DNA of 64,000 bases from Amoebidium appalachense. Its lineage: Eukaryota > Ichthyosporea. The stretch lies in the NCBI GenBank assembly GCA_963693365.1, contig CAVNZM010000010.1, positions 2,418,001-2,482,000 on the forward strand, given 5' to 3'. The notes beneath the pieces are model-generated. The model saw nothing but the letters and a program-made list of their open reading frames with translations. It was not told the DNA's origin and did no database searches. Below, piece after piece: positions 1 through 29,042 of the stretch (position 1 is the stretch's first letter; every line of letters starts with the position of its first letter). A program made the translations under genes and the position numbers.

Positions 1-114
1 TGTACACTGGTGCATACTGCCATGATCGGGGCAGCTTGACCCATATGCATGCCGTATTGATGCCAGCATGAGGCTCTACCCCCCCCCCCCTCCCCCCCCC
101 CCCCATATACATAT

Positions 115-166
<52 letters not shown>

Positions 167-1689
167 AAAAAAAAATCTCTTTTCAACATTTCTTCTTAAT
201 CCATGGCCACGAATCAACACAACCACAACCACAAACAACAAACGATGTATGTCGCACACACAAACCTTTCACAATTTACCCTGTCCTCATAACAGGGGTC
301 TTGAAAGATGATGCCTACAGATCTCGCAACTAACTGGGTTACGGTGGCCCGCCGGCGGGTTAATAGGAGCAAAGACAAAAAAAAAATTGTAGAGAAGAAA
401 AAGAAATGGGGGGAGACGGGGGTGGGGATTGGGGGGGGTGAGGGGGGGATGTGGGGACCGGTCGTAATGGGAAAGACTACACTAGGCTACCCTGAGACAT
501 CTGCGCCCGCTTCTAAAAGAATTTGTTGGCGGTTTCAAGTCCTGTCTTACTTTCTTTCTGTAAAACAGTTTACCTCACGACGGTCGGTTTCACGATTTCA
601 GGCACCTGAAACTAACTGGCCTTCCCATTTCACATGACCACAGTAGAAGTATGCATATGTGTACGTTGTTTGTCCCACAATCAAACACTCCAATTAATGC
701 ATTTGGGTGGGCGGGCTTTTTTTTTATATTATAGCCAAATCGGCCTAGCCAGGCCCCTGGGCCACTGCGATTCATGCACATGATCACACAAACATCGTGC
801 ATAGGGGCTCGCTACTGATTTCTATGGCTACGCCATATTGATTGGCTCAACCTCTGTCGCCTGCACAAAGGCCGCCCCACAAAACTTGCAGAAGAACTCG
901 GTGATAATCATATATATGATCATGAAAATGAAGTTTGATCAAGATGACAAGGGGAGGGAGCCTCAGGAGGAACAGACTGCCGTCACTGTGCACAGCCACG
1001 GGAGGGAAAGATGTGTGTATGTGTGTGTGCCTGTTGTTGGTCCGTGCACACGTGCAGATGTTTGTGTGTGGAGGGAGAGAGGGGAGGGAGGAGGAGGGGG
1101 GAGGAGGGGGGGGGGATTCGAGGACTGCATCGGTTGCCTTCCGAACAACCTCTAATGTGTCAACAGAGCTCTCACTTCGTTTGATTTTTTTATTTTTTTT
1201 GGTTGGCTTTTTGCACTTTTCTTATTTTTTTCGTTTTTCAATTTTTATCCTTTGGATTGTCAGAGAGAGAGTATATCAATTCTTTGCCTAGCCCTCATAA
1301 ACAATTTTAGGACGCCCAACAGAAAAGCGCCAAAACATACATATAGTTGTTTTTGTTTTTGAGATTCTACGCTTAAAAGGCAGGAATGCATCTTTCCGGG
1401 GGTAGATAATATAGACATAACACAAAATTTCTGACACATGCGAAACAAAAAGGGAACCTGATAGGAACCCGAAAATTAGTGCTATATGCCCATCTCGAGC
1501 CATTATTTTATGCTATCACGGATATAGGACATGCACATAGAAAAAATCAACCTCCAAATCACAAATGTTGCAAATGTCCATGATTCAGAGACACTTATGC
1601 AACGAAACAGTGCCCCAACGTAGAGATTTGCATGGGCTTTGAAAAGATATTAGATCTGACAAATAAAGCAAAATCACATGGTGAATACC

Positions 1690-1734
<45 letters not shown>

Positions 1735-1947
1735 CACACACACACACAAACACACCCTTCAACACACGAACACCCAAAAACAACAACATAAATTACCGAG
1801 AAAATGAAAAAAGAAGAAGGGAAAGAGATAAAAAGTGGGGCCGGAAAGACATAAAAATAAGGCCCACACCGCCTCTGCAAAAGTAGGGGAGAGTCAAAAA
1901 CACGGGAAAAAAAAAAAAAGAAAAAGAAAAAAAGAAAAAGGAATACG
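1..1947. other. Region 3' of PAN3, no gene recognised
   Basis: This stretch lies downstream of the PAN3 stop codon. It holds long poly-C runs (about 80-157 and 1690-1732), a poly-A run at 157-175 and A-rich sequence at 1740-1945. The open frames here are short or made of proline, glycine or histidine codons from the simple repeats, and none resembles a known protein. The PAN3 3' UTR and polyadenylation site must lie in the upper part on the minus strand, but I cannot place the cleavage site. Confidence 0.6.
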
Positions 1948-17792
<15,845 letters not shown>

Positions 17793-18416
17793 GTGCCGGA
17801 TTTGGGGGAGGTCAGACGCGCGTGGTGGCGGTGGCGCCAACCATACGAGCTTCGCTCCGACTCATCAGTTATCCTGTGTATGGCTACAACATGGAAAGCA
17901 ATGACACCAAGGCCACCTGGTGATGTGGGGCCCGAAATGAGGGGCTGGCCCCGGCTTGGTCGGCCAGGCACCTACGTGGGCCTCGGCCGACCCGTCTCAC
18001 GACAGTAGCTACCACTACACCAACTAGGTGGGGCTAGGTTTGTACTGCTGTTGTAGGTGCAAGAGGAGAGATGTTGTATGCAACGGTACAATTATGCACC
18101 AAGGGCCATAGGCGGGTCTCTACTTATGTCGTGCACACGGCCACTAACGGATGATGAAGCTATAGCACCTATTTATGAAGCTCAATGTGCAAACACCTTT
18201 GTCACATGAGAACAGAAAACACGGCAATGCAAGCTCTCTCTTCACATCCGAGTCCGTCCCTGGCCAAGGTTCATCAGGCTTGGCCCACACTGAGCCACCG
18301 AGGCTGAAAATAGCAACACGATCTCGTTCGGTTCAGTGAGGCCTGGCTATTTTTAAATGTATCTTGTGCGTGGATCAGCCCGCATGCATCATGCTGTCAT
18401 CTTTTTTTTTTTTTTT

Positions 18417-18447
<31 letters not shown>

Positions 18448-18969
18448 GGGTCCCAAATTTCACATTTCATCGATATAGATTATATGCAAATGCTGAAAAT
18501 CCATGCACAGAAATTTATAAAAACGTTTACTCTGTAAAGTCCTTTCGTACAAAGCACGTCACATGACATGCCACACTGCACAGGGGGTACCGGTGGATTT
18601 TAGAGCGTGTTTTATTGGGTGTGGTGTGTGGAGTGTGATATTGACCGTGCCTGGGGGATGGTGTATTCCCCTTCGTGTGTGTGTGTGTGCACGTGCGCGC
18701 CTGGCAGTGTCTGTGTGTGTGCCTCTGCAAAGAGTCTGCATGCGTGGTGGTGCCTCTCCTCCCCGGGGGGGGTTGAATGCGTCATAAAGTACGAAGTACA
18801 CAAGAACAACGGATAACACGATGCAGAGTGCAAACGATGCATGAAGAGTATGCATAATAAGCAGAGCCCATCCTCAGGGTGGGCCCACGTCATGCACAGT
18901 ACCCGAGCGTCGACCCATTCGCCTTGTTAACGGGGGGAGGGGGGGGGGGGGGGGGGGAACTGGCCATAA

Positions 18970-19031
<62 letters not shown>

Positions 19032-19443
19032 GAGCAACATTATTCTAGAGAATCATTATCTATTCCTACGGCTGCAAGTAAAACCAAATATCGTCTTGAA
19101 CACCAGGTTCACAGACAAGATAATCACCCCACAAACCCCAACATTGGGTGCCGTGGTGCGAAGTCCTTTTCATTACCTATTTGCACAGAACATGCAACAC
19201 TTCAACATGAAAGCCCCCCTTCCCCACCTCCCTCCCCCCTCTAAAAAGAATCATTTTAGCAACCCCCCTCCCTACCCCTCCCCAAAACAAACATTATCTA
19301 TAGTAATGGAAAAGCATATAAAAAAATGTACGAGCTACAGCATACTTCTTACCTGACTCACACCATTCATTCACAAATGTGCCCATATATCGCCACCAAC
19401 AGACCACTGAAAAAAAAAAAGAGAGAGAAAAGGAAAAAACCCT
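17793..19443. other. PAN3-MFAP1 intergenic region
   Basis: This holds the PAN3 5' UTR and promoter (minus strand) and the MFAP1 3' UTR. On the minus strand, 18043 down to 17990 reads TTGGTGTAGTGGTAGC, which resembles a tRNA-type A box, but no clear B box follows; a decayed tRNA-derived SINE is possible. There are poly-T/poly-G (18402-18450) and very long poly-G (18972-19025) tracts, and one copy of the dispersed short repeat at 18775-18885. No gene is seen. Confidence 0.6.
18775..18885 (+). repeat. Dispersed short repeat, copy 3 (fullest)
   Basis: The most complete copy seen. It starts after CCCCGGGGG, runs through AAGTACGAAGTACACAAG and ACACGATGCAGAGTGCAAAC, then AGAGTATGCATAATAAGC, and ends CAGAGCCCATCCTCAGGG. 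Diverged copies lie at 14064, 15955, 21800 and, in reverse complement, at 39425 and 39895. I see no terminal inverted repeat or coding capacity. Confidence 0.65.
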
Positions 19444-20440
19444 CTATGCAGGCTTCTTCTTGCTTGTTGGGCGGCTTATAACCTGTTGGGCCTTCAACCC
19501 CCCGAGTTTCTGCTGTGTCTTGAGCACGCCCTGGCTGTTTTCTGCCCACGGTGACTCGAAGTTGGTGGTGTCTTCGGCTGAAAGATGTGTCCACTTGGTG
19601 CGCCCGGCACGTCCTGAGAAGGTGAGACATTAGGTACTATAAATTTATTTATTTATTTATTTTTAGCATACCGTATGTGTTAGACAAAGAGACGAAGGAA
19701 AGCATGAAGTGCCTTGGATAAAAAGTTTGTGTAATTCATGTGTAAGAATGGAAATGGTGGATATTAGAGAAGTACGCATCTTGAGGAACAGTGGAATTCC
19801 AACGGGTGCCCCCCCCCCCCCCCCCCCCCCCCCCTCCCCCCAGCTCCCCACCACCACCTCCCTCCCTCCCTTTCACAGCCCGAAAAAAAAAAAGAAAAAA
19901 AAAAGGCCCACCGGGATACGGTAAGTTCTTTACGTGATTTTAAAAGCATAGACGTTGCAGCTTCTGAATGAACCACAGCATAACAAAGAAGCGAAAGGCA
20001 TCAAAAGAGGTTTCCAGGAGGGGGGGGGGGGGGGGGGGGGGATCAAGAAATGGGTTCCTTTTTTTTCCCCGGGGGGAAGGTGGGGCCCATACCGAAATTC
20101 TTGACCTGCATGACCTTTGGCAGGATGGTCTTGTCGACTGCATCCATTCCCGTTGCGGCGCTGTAGTCTCTCTTGTACACGTCATCCTCCTTCTCAGACA
20201 CAAAGAACGCACCACGGTGGTAGTACTTTTGCAGGAACTTGTACGACCCCTTGGGCATCTGTGTGTGTTTGTGTGTGTGTGTGGGGGGGGGGGGGGGGGG
20301 AGGGGGAAGGGGGGGATGTGTGTGTGTTTGTGTTTTTGTGTGCGTGTGTGTGTGTGCAGGTGTGTACACGTGTCTGTGTGCGCGACTACCTTTGTGTGTG
20401 TGTTTATGTGTTTATGTGTTTGTGTGTGTGTGTGTGTGTC

Positions 20441-20513
<73 letters not shown>

Positions 20514-21621
20514 TGTGTACGGAAGTATGTGCGAGCATCTTCGTGCATGTGCGCGTGTGTTGGCCAGCCGGGGGGGTCTCGAGATCGGGGAGGAGGAGGG
20601 TTAGCTAAACATGTGTATTTTGAGGATTGGGGGGACGAGAGGAAAGGAAAAGGAAGGGAGGGGAGGGGGGGGGAGGGGGGGGGGGGGGAGGGGGGGGGGG
20701 GAGGGGGGGGAGGGGTGAAGGACATAAGTAGAGAAAGAGGGAAGGAAAGAGGAAAGGAAAGTGGAAGAAGTGTGTGTAGTTGCCACAGTCGGTACATGTG
20801 CATGCATGCAGCACCAAAATCAAAAAGAATAACTATGTTCCCTGTTGTGATAAGAATCAAAGCACTAGGAAGGTGAAATCCCACAACGTTCAGCACAAAT
20901 GCAAGGCAATGCCCACACAAGAAACGAACCAAAAAGGAAGAACTCAACATGTACAGACATGCAGAATGAAAACTGCAAAAGCAGCAACCCCCCCCCCCCC
21001 CCCCCCCCCCCCCCCAACACACACACACAGACACACAAACCCACACATTCCACAGATAGTAAGCCTGTAAAAAAAAAAAAACTGTATGATAGTAACAACA
21101 ACATGGTTCCCTGTGTACGTACCGCATTTGTGACGACCTTGTTATCCATCTTGATCTCTTCGTCCGTCAGCGTGCGTCGTTTCTCAACCTCCTCCTTCTC
21201 CCGCGCACGCACCTCCGCGGCATCCCTCTCCCGCTTGATTCTGGCCAGTTCTCGAACCTTCCATTTCTCATACTCCTCCTGCTCGTCCCCGTCCCCGTCC
21301 GAGAGCTCCCCCTCGTCCTCTTCGCTATCGACATCGGGTTTGACGATATCCGCCCTGTATAGGCACCCCCCCCAAAAAAAAGAGGAAAAAAGGATGTTAG
21401 GGTTTCAGGAATTATAAGAAGTTGAGTAAAAGATATGTTGGGGCTTTGGGATATAAAATATGTCTGATTGAATGGAAGAAATATTTGCACTCTCCAATAA
21501 GAAAAACTGTATTAGGGTGTCGGAATAGTTTAAATTAAGTCAAAGAAAAAAATGCACACACACACCGCGCACACGCGCGAACGCACGCATGCACGCACGC
21601 ACATGCGCACACGCACGCACA

Positions 21622-21690
<69 letters not shown>

Positions 21691-23021
21691 GCACGCACGC
21701 ACGCAAGCACGCACGCAAGCACGCACGCAAGCACGCACCCACACACGCACGCACACCATCACCACCAGCACGTGCCGGTCAATAGCACATACGTAGCCTG
21801 GGTGGGGGGAGGGGTACAACATACATATGTGTAACGGACAGGAACACATCCATAACGGACAACACAATGCGGAATGCCAAGCGTGACACAGAGAATATTC
21901 ATAACAAGCAGGGCACATCCCATCGGGATTGGGGGGGTGGGAGGTGCGCGCACGTGCGCATGACCGTCCACCTGCGTGTGATGTGTACGTGCATGCGTGT
22001 GCATGCGTGTGAGTGTGTGTGCGCGCGCGCGTGCGCCTGTGTTGTTAGCGCAATTGTGTGTGTATGTGCGTGAGCATGTGTGCGCTTGTGCGCGCGCGAA
22101 TGCGTGGGCATGTGCATGTGTGTATGTGTCCACGTATGTGTGTATTTGTGTGAATCTGTGCGCACGTGTGTATAGAAGTGTATGACTGGTGAACTTGAAG
22201 GGCAGAGAAGGGAGAGGCGGGGGAAGGGAGGAAGGGAAGGGAGGCGTGAGGACGGGAGGCAGGGGGAGAAGGGGGGGGAGGGGAGGGAAGATGATCATAA
22301 GGGGATGCATCGTTTTACGCACTTGACAGCCTCTGCCACCATATTGTGCGAGTCCTTCTTCCTCTCCTCCATCGCCCTCTGTCTCGCCTCCTCTGCTGCA
22401 AGTTCGTCCCTCTCCCTCTGTTCCCTCTCCTTGATCGTTAACCTGTCCGTCTTGCGCACAAACACGGGTTTCAGCAACGTTTCATCCTGCGATTCCTCCT
22501 CCTCCTCCGAATCCGTCACCTCTTCGTATTCGCTCTCTTCTTCCTCTTCTCCCTCCTCCTCCTCCCCCTTGTCTTCCGCTTCCATTGCTCGTGCTTTTGC
22601 TTGTACTGCTTCGTCTTCCTCCTGTTTTCGTTTTGCGAGCGCTTTGAGTCGCAGGAGTTCGCGCCGTTTGGATATCGCCTCGTCATCTTCGTCTTCTTGG
22701 TCGCTCCCCGCATCTCTGAGGGAAACAAAAAGCGTATAAGGATACAAACATAAAAATATAATTTATATATTAAAAAAACCTCTGACTTATTTGTCCAAAT
22801 ATAAAACTATAGGTCGTTCGAGTAAGTTGATGCGGATGGGGAACAAAACAGGGGAACAGGAGTCGCGGAAATCTAGCGGGAGAGAGTTGGATGAAGGGGG
22901 AAGCGGGAGGGGAGGGGGGGGGGGTACCGCAAGGCCTGTGTTCGTGTGTGTGTGTGCGTGTGTGTGTGTGTGTGCGCGTGTGTGTGCATGCACGCGCCTA
23001 TGTGCATGTGTGTGTATGGGG

Positions 23022-23074
<53 letters not shown>

Positions 23075-23087
23075 CTGTGTGCGTGTG

Positions 23088-23127
<40 letters not shown>

Positions 23128-23543
23128 TGTGTGTGTCAGTGTGGGTATGTGTGTGTGTGTGTGTGTGTGTGTCAGTGTGGTTATGTGTGTGTGTGTGCGT
23201 GTGTGTGGATGGTATGTGCTCATGTAGGCACATGTATGTCCCCTAACAGGGTGAAGGCAGAACGGATGTCAGTACATGCTCTTAAGCACAAGAATTGACC
23301 GTGTTTCAGGTTCTGTTCGCTATTGCACGTGTACGCCCGTGTGTGGGTGTTGGCTTGCTCGTGTATGTTCCCCGTCTTTTAACCATGATTTGCATACACG
23401 AATGTAGGTGAAAATGTGCAAATCTGCCTATGTGCGGTTTATCAAAAGGTTTCTATGTAATACGTGGGTGTGATATCCTTTCATGAGCCAAAGTCTTGGT
23501 GCCTTGCCCCCGGGGTGGGGTTGGGGGGGGGGGGGAAGAAGGG

Positions 23544-23592
<49 letters not shown>

Positions 23593-25358
23593 GGGACAGG
23601 AGGGGAGGGAGAGGAACGGGAGGAACAGGGATGGGGGGGGGGGGCGAGCGAATGAGAGAGTCTCTTCGAGTGTGTGTTTGCGTGCGCACATGTGTGCACG
23701 TGTGTGTTTGCACGCATGCACGCCCGTGCATGCGTGTGTGGGTGTGTCTTTGATACCTCTGGGGTCTCCTTGGCCTCTCCTCCTCCTCCTCCTCCTCCAC
23801 ATCTCCCCCCCTCCTCCTCCTCACCACCACCTCCGCCTCGAACCTCCGCCTGCTCCCCCCCTCCCCCTCGCTACTTTCCGCTGCCGCCCTTCTCCGTTGC
23901 ATCAATCGTGCAAGGCGGGGGTCTGACGATGCTTCTTCCTCCACGAGGGGTTTTTCTTTATCTTCTATGCGCTTGTCTTGCACAACCTCGATTTCCTCGT
24001 CTTCCTCCTAGATATCACAAGGTGTCAGTATTGAGGTTAAAGGATAAATGGGATATGCTAATGTCTCCTCCTGATTATTAGTGATGTGAGTGTATATAGG
24101 GTGGGTCTAGTGAATAGAAGAGTGGTGAAGAGCGGTTCCTCCTTTAAGCCATGGATGCCGGTAAAGAGGCTGATAGTTTTATGGGTGAAGTCCTCTTGGA
24201 AATCCAAGGAGAATAGCATAGAGGTTAATGAGTACATGTACACGAATTACTTCTCCTTGTGTGTGTTTGTGTGTGCGCGCGTGCGCGTGCATGTGCACAA
24301 GCGCGCTTGCACGTGTGTTCGCGCATGTGGAATAGGGGAAGACACAAGCGGAAGAATTCCTGAATCGACATGATGAAAAAGAGAGCAAAAGAAGAAGTAG
24401 GAGGGACAAAGGGAGAACGGGGACAGTTACCATGAGAGGGTGAGGGCCAAGGGGCGGATGGAGGAAGGTTTAAAGCCATGATGGGGTGGAAGGGAGAGAG
24501 CCGAAGGGGGGGGGGGGGGGGGAGCGAGACAGGACTAGCAAAGCACGAGTCTGCAAACAACGCGCAAGAGCACGGGGAAATAACGTGTGTGAGAGGAAGC
24601 TGAGCCCAGAAAAATGAACGGCGAAGTAAAGCGCCTACGCCAAGGGGGGGGGGGAGGGGGGGGGGGAGGAGGAGAGGGCGGAGGGAGGTAAGAGATGAAC
24701 ACGAGGTGTTGTCGGTTGAGTGCATGCAGGACACCTGTGTGTTGGCTCCGTGTGACAGAGGCCGTGCAGTGTGTGCTGTGATAGAGTGTGTGCGTGTGTG
24801 GGCGTATCTGTGTGTGCGTGCTTCTCTCAGTGTTTGTGTGAACCTGGGGGTGAATGAGCGCCTGCTCTTGGACAAGTATGTGTGTGAGCGCTAGTATGCA
24901 TCCTTATGCTCTCTCTCTATCTCTCTCCCTCCATTTCTCTCTCTCTCCCCCTTTCTGCCTCTCTCTCTCTTTCTGTGTGTGTGTGGGGGGGGGGGGGGGG
25001 GGGGGGTGTGCATGTGTGTGTGAGTGTGTGTGTGTATGTATGTGTGTGTTGTGTGCTTGTGTGAGCGTGTGTGTGTGTGTGTGCGCGCGCGCAAACACGC
25101 ATACCCATACAACTTAACAGACTGACGCGCCAGTTTCCTCTTAAACGTACTCCGACAGGTACCAAGCCGAAGGGAAGCAATACAAGAGCAAAAAGACGAA
25201 CATCAACAGAACCGACCCACCTCTTCATCATCTGAACGTGGAGCATAGTCTGGACGTTTGCCCGGCACATAGCGCTTGACCTTAACCTTTTGCATCACCA
25301 ACACACCCTTGTCGTTCTTGACCGGTACAGCTCCGGCCGTGGAGAGGAAATCAGCCAT
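19444..25358 (-). CDS. MFAP1: MFAP1, spliceosomal B-complex protein (6 exons)
   Basis: MFAP1 (yeast Spp381-related, despite its old 'microfibril' name) is a nuclear spliceosomal protein of the B complex needed for activation of the tri-snRNP-bound spliceosome. Exons in transcript order: 25358-25221, 24007-23757, 22715-22323, 21354-21123, 20258-20093, 19613-19444, with matching phases and GT-AG ends. The protein is 449 residues, close to the human length (about 439). Family blocks are STAGAVPV and [17 protein letters not shown] near the N-terminus, [13 protein letters not shown], a long Glu-rich acidic and coiled-coil middle, [26 protein letters not shown], then [13 protein letters not shown] and [14 protein letters not shown] near the C-terminus. 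The exon 3 donor is AA|GTGCGT, chosen because it restores the phase of exon 4. The ATG lies 990 bp from that of TIM14 on the other strand. Confidence 0.95.
20420..20512. repeat. (GT)n microsatellite in MFAP1 intron 4
   Basis: GT array with a few interruptions between MFAP1 exons 4 and 5, left of a G-rich segment at 20640-20715. Confidence 0.95.
21585..21755. repeat. (GCAC)n tetranucleotide array
   Basis: About 40 GCAC units in MFAP1 intron 3, with sporadic GCAA variants towards the right. It is a simple repeat and not a CRISPR array: there are no spacers. Confidence 0.97.
21800..21935 (+). repeat. Dispersed short repeat, copy 4
   Basis: In MFAP1 intron 3. It shows the order seen at 18775: ACGGACAACACAATGCGGAA, then GAATATTCATAACAAGCAGG and a terminal GCACATCCCATCGGGATTGG before a poly-G tract. 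Confidence 0.6.
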
Positions 25359-25745
25359 GTTTTACTTAGTTTCTCAGGCACACGAGAACGTGTGTGCGTA
25401 GGGATATCTGGCGCTACCCCGTAAAGAGGATTTAAAACGTACGGCCGTATGATTTAGCCAAAACCATGAACTTCAATTTTTTTCTGGTCCTTTGTGCTAT
25501 TCACTGGTTAGAGTAGATGTGTCACTTCCCTTTCAAAACAAAGGCCATGCGTCAGCCGCTCCAACATCAAGTGGCCACAACCAGAAGAACTTGCATTCGA
25601 ACCTAAAGGGAAAGAAGACGCTGCTGTTGTAAGCTTTGTCTGTCTATTCTGTACGGTGGCAGCTAAGATGACATAAGTAAAAAAAAATAAGCAATATTGT
25701 ACTCTTGACACCTCTCTGTACACAAATCCCTTGTTCTCTCTCTCG

Positions 25746-25836
<91 letters not shown>

Positions 25837-26348
25837 CTTGTGTCCCAGTGAAATGTAAAATCCCGTTCAAAAAACGGCGTCCGCATTTAGCCGATATGTT
25901 TAGACCATCATATCGGGTATTCTTATACCAACATTAGGCCTATTTACGATCACAGAAACATTGCAAAGGGGCTCAATAAGAAAGTTTGCGGTTGGGCTCC
26001 TATTGGCTGGGCCTCAGAGCCACACCGTGACGTAACTATCCGACGCCGCCACATGTGCCAGTCAGACACCAAAAAGTATCGGGAAAAAGTCACACGTGTT
26101 TTTTCAGTGTGTATGTGTAGCCACATTCTTGGAAGCTCGTTAAATTCGCTCGGCAGGGGTGTGGCGTTGGGCTTTTTTTTCTAATATTCTGGAGGGGTTT
26201 TTTTGGTAGAAACTCCCTTGATGAAAGGCCGAGCGAGCTAATCAGTCAGTCTGTCACCAGCTCTTCATCTTGTCGGTGCGAAGTGCCCACACCTCCATTA
26301 CCAGTACATTTCGAAAGACATCAGGACTGCTTCAGAGACAACGAGAAA
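25359..26348. promoter_or_regulatory. Shared 5' region of MFAP1 and TIM14
   Basis: The start codons of MFAP1 (minus) and TIM14 (plus) are 990 bp apart and diverge, so this interval should contain both promoters and 5' UTRs. An ATTGG (inverted CCAAT) lies at 26002-26006 in TATTGGCTGGG. A (CT)n tract occupies 25735-25833. I see no convincing TATA box. Shared regulation of the two housekeeping genes is inference. Confidence 0.6.
25735..25833. repeat. (CT)n microsatellite
   Basis: About 48 CT units with a few interruptions, in the divergent promoter interval between MFAP1 and TIM14. Such GA/CT tracts can act as promoter elements in some eukaryotes; no direct evidence here. Confidence 0.97.
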
Positions 26349-27842
26349 ATGGTAATTTCCATCCCCTCCCATTTTTTCCGTTCCGTTTTTGTTGTCAAGT
26401 CTCAGAAGCTGGAGCTGTTTGAATTCCTTTGTTTTAGGGGTTTGGAAAACTAAACGTACAATGGCTCTTTACATAGGTGCTAGTGTTAGTGAAGCACAGT
26501 GTGACACGAATTCTACATCCACGCTTGTGTGAAAGCTTCCCTAATTTGAATCTGGTTTGTGTTTTTGCAGACCGCTGCTAGCTGTATAAAAACATGTTTG
26601 TTTAGCAGTTGCTCAAGGCAGGACACTTGCTGTTTCACCTGCTTTGTTTTCGTTTAAGCACGCCATTTTATCCCCACAGTCTCTCTTTCTGGGCAGAACT
26701 TGTACGCACACAACCAAGATCACACATAGGCACAAAGAGAAGCTCACGAATGCTTGCATAGACATCCACGGTCGATGGGCTAGTAGTTTTCTGCATGCTT
26801 TTGCGAAGCATTTCAAATAGACTTGCTCACTCACAGGCTTACCAATCTACCCACACGTGTTGGCACAAATGCACCTATTGGCGTTTAATGGTAATACACT
26901 TGCACAGTGTCAAAACAAGGCCATATAACTAGCCACACACACATCGTAGCACACTTGTACACTTGTGTATGGACAAGTAGGTGCAGACACATTCAGAGAT
27001 TGCAACCGCACGTACACGCACACACTCGTGCTTTAGCACTTGCACCAAACGCACACGAAGGCAGACAGCCTCTTTTGCATCACGCAATGCACACATGGTT
27101 CTCGTCTAACCTACCTAACTATATATTATATCTACCAAGTTGCTTAATGGTCATATGCACACATTTGATTTCTTCTACCTTACCTCAACTCTAAGCCTGC
27201 CCAGATGTGTTGCTCACTCTCTTTTACACCCCCAGAGCACTGCCATCGTTGTTGGTGTGGGCCTTGTGGCAGTGGGTGTCGGGGGCCGCGCTGCCCTGGC
27301 TGCATACTCAAAGTGAGTAGTGTGGCGAGTCTGGGAAGGTCATGGAATAGTTATTTCACTTCTTATTTTTGTCCCCCCCCCCTCCCCCCCCCCCCCCCCC
27401 CCAAAAAAAAAAAAAAAAAAAAAAACAAAAACACTCCGCCCCTCGTTTTCCCTTCTTCTTCCCGTGAAGGGAAGGGAGTGGGGTGGAGGGGAAGGGGGGG
27501 GGGGATTTGATTCAGCATTGAGGGGGGGGGGGGGAGGGGGGGGGGGTGAGTAGGCATGCAAGTCAGATGGATGGGCCTTTTTTTTTGTCGGCAGAATCAT
27601 TACTTGTTTTGGAAAGGTAAGTGGTGTGTGTGGTGGTGGTGATGGGGGGGGGGGGGGGGGGAGAAGGAGGTGATTTGCGTGGATCATTTCTTTTTGTTGG
27701 ATAGGCGGAAGAAGGGGACGGGGGGGTGGAGGGGGAGGATTCTAGTTGTTGATATGGAGCACATGATGGGCAACACATGTGCTTATGTCACAGCTGTGCA
27801 CTCAATGCTGGTCATCATGCCCCCTCCCCCCCCCCTCCCCCC

Positions 27843-27882
<40 letters not shown>

Positions 27883-28687
27883 GCACATCAATACCAAAAA
27901 ATTATGAAATAATGGGGGGTGGGGGTGGATTTTCCCTCCATTCCTGCTTGGTGTTCACGCTGGGGACACAATGGCTGGAACACTTCACCTATCAGTTTTT
28001 TTGTCATTGTTAGCTATCCCCACTGGTTTGCCATGGGAGGGGGTTTCTTTTAGGCCGATTTCCATGCCCTTCTGGTCAGGCCAAATTGCTTTTTGATGCG
28101 CATCTCACCAATCACAAGGCGTAACTTGCTTTCGAGTCTGGAGTCTAACCCGACCCGGATTTCTAAAAGAAATCCCCTTTGAATGAACGTTACCGTTTGA
28201 TGCCAGAGGCGGATCTATGCAGCTTTTTGTGGATCTGATTGTCGGTATTCCCGCTTCGGTTCTGAACCGACCCGGATTTCTAAAAGAAAGCCCCTTTAAA
28301 TGAATGCCAACTTTTAATGTCAGAGTCCGGATCCATGCCGCTTTTTGCGCATCTGACTGTTAAATCTTCACGGCAGGCTTGCACCCACCGTGGCCAGTAA
28401 ATATGCGGCGCTGCTGCAGTCGCCAGCCTTCACCATGAAGAGCTACTACAAGGGGGGGTTTGAGATGAACATGACGAAGAGGGAGGCCGGATTGGTGCTG
28501 GGCGTGAGGTGTGTAGCCGTGTGTGTCTGTGCCTGTGGGTGGGTTGGTTGGTGGGTGGGTGTGCGTTTGTGTGCGTGTGTGTGTGTGTTTATGTTTCTGA
28601 GCGTGTGTCTGTGTGTTCGTTTGTGTGTGTGTGTGTGTCGGTGTGTGTGTGTGTGCGTGTTTGGGCCCCGCAGGGCGGGAAGCATAT

Positions 28688-28722
<35 letters not shown>

Positions 28723-29007
28723 GTTTTTTTTGGGGGGTGGGGGGGGGGAAGGGGGGGGGGGGGATTAAGTCGGTGGGTGAGGGCACAAGGATGTGTTGGG
28801 ATGCAGAGTGTGCATAGCAGAGATGGCCGAGGCAAGGTGTGAGGGGGTGAGAAAGATGGTGGTGTTAACTGCCCATGGTCGGTGGTGTATGTGGTTCATA
28901 GTCTTATAGGGAGGGGTGTGTGCTGGTGGCATTGCACGTGCATGGTTGTGTGTATGTGTGTTTGGGGTTGGGCCTCTGGGGTTTGGGGGTTTTGAGGGTG
29001 TGTGTGT

Positions 29008-29042
<35 letters not shown>

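Noticed and set aside
308-637. 109-codon plus-strand frame near the window start
   Set aside because: It crosses A-rich and G-rich tracts, has no similarity to known proteins and no supporting splice or neighbour context.
17793-17840. Extended PAN3 start at a TTG upstream of the chosen ATG
   Set aside because: Nuclear genes rarely start at TTG; the ATG at 17792 is the first in frame after the stop at 17862.
21585-21755. Regular array that might suggest CRISPR
   Set aside because: It is a pure GCAC tetranucleotide repeat without spacers, in a eukaryotic intron.
26613-26834. 73-codon minus-strand frame with a hydrophobic stretch in TIM14 intron 1
   Set aside because: Short, antisense within an intron, no recognisable family; chance is sufficient.
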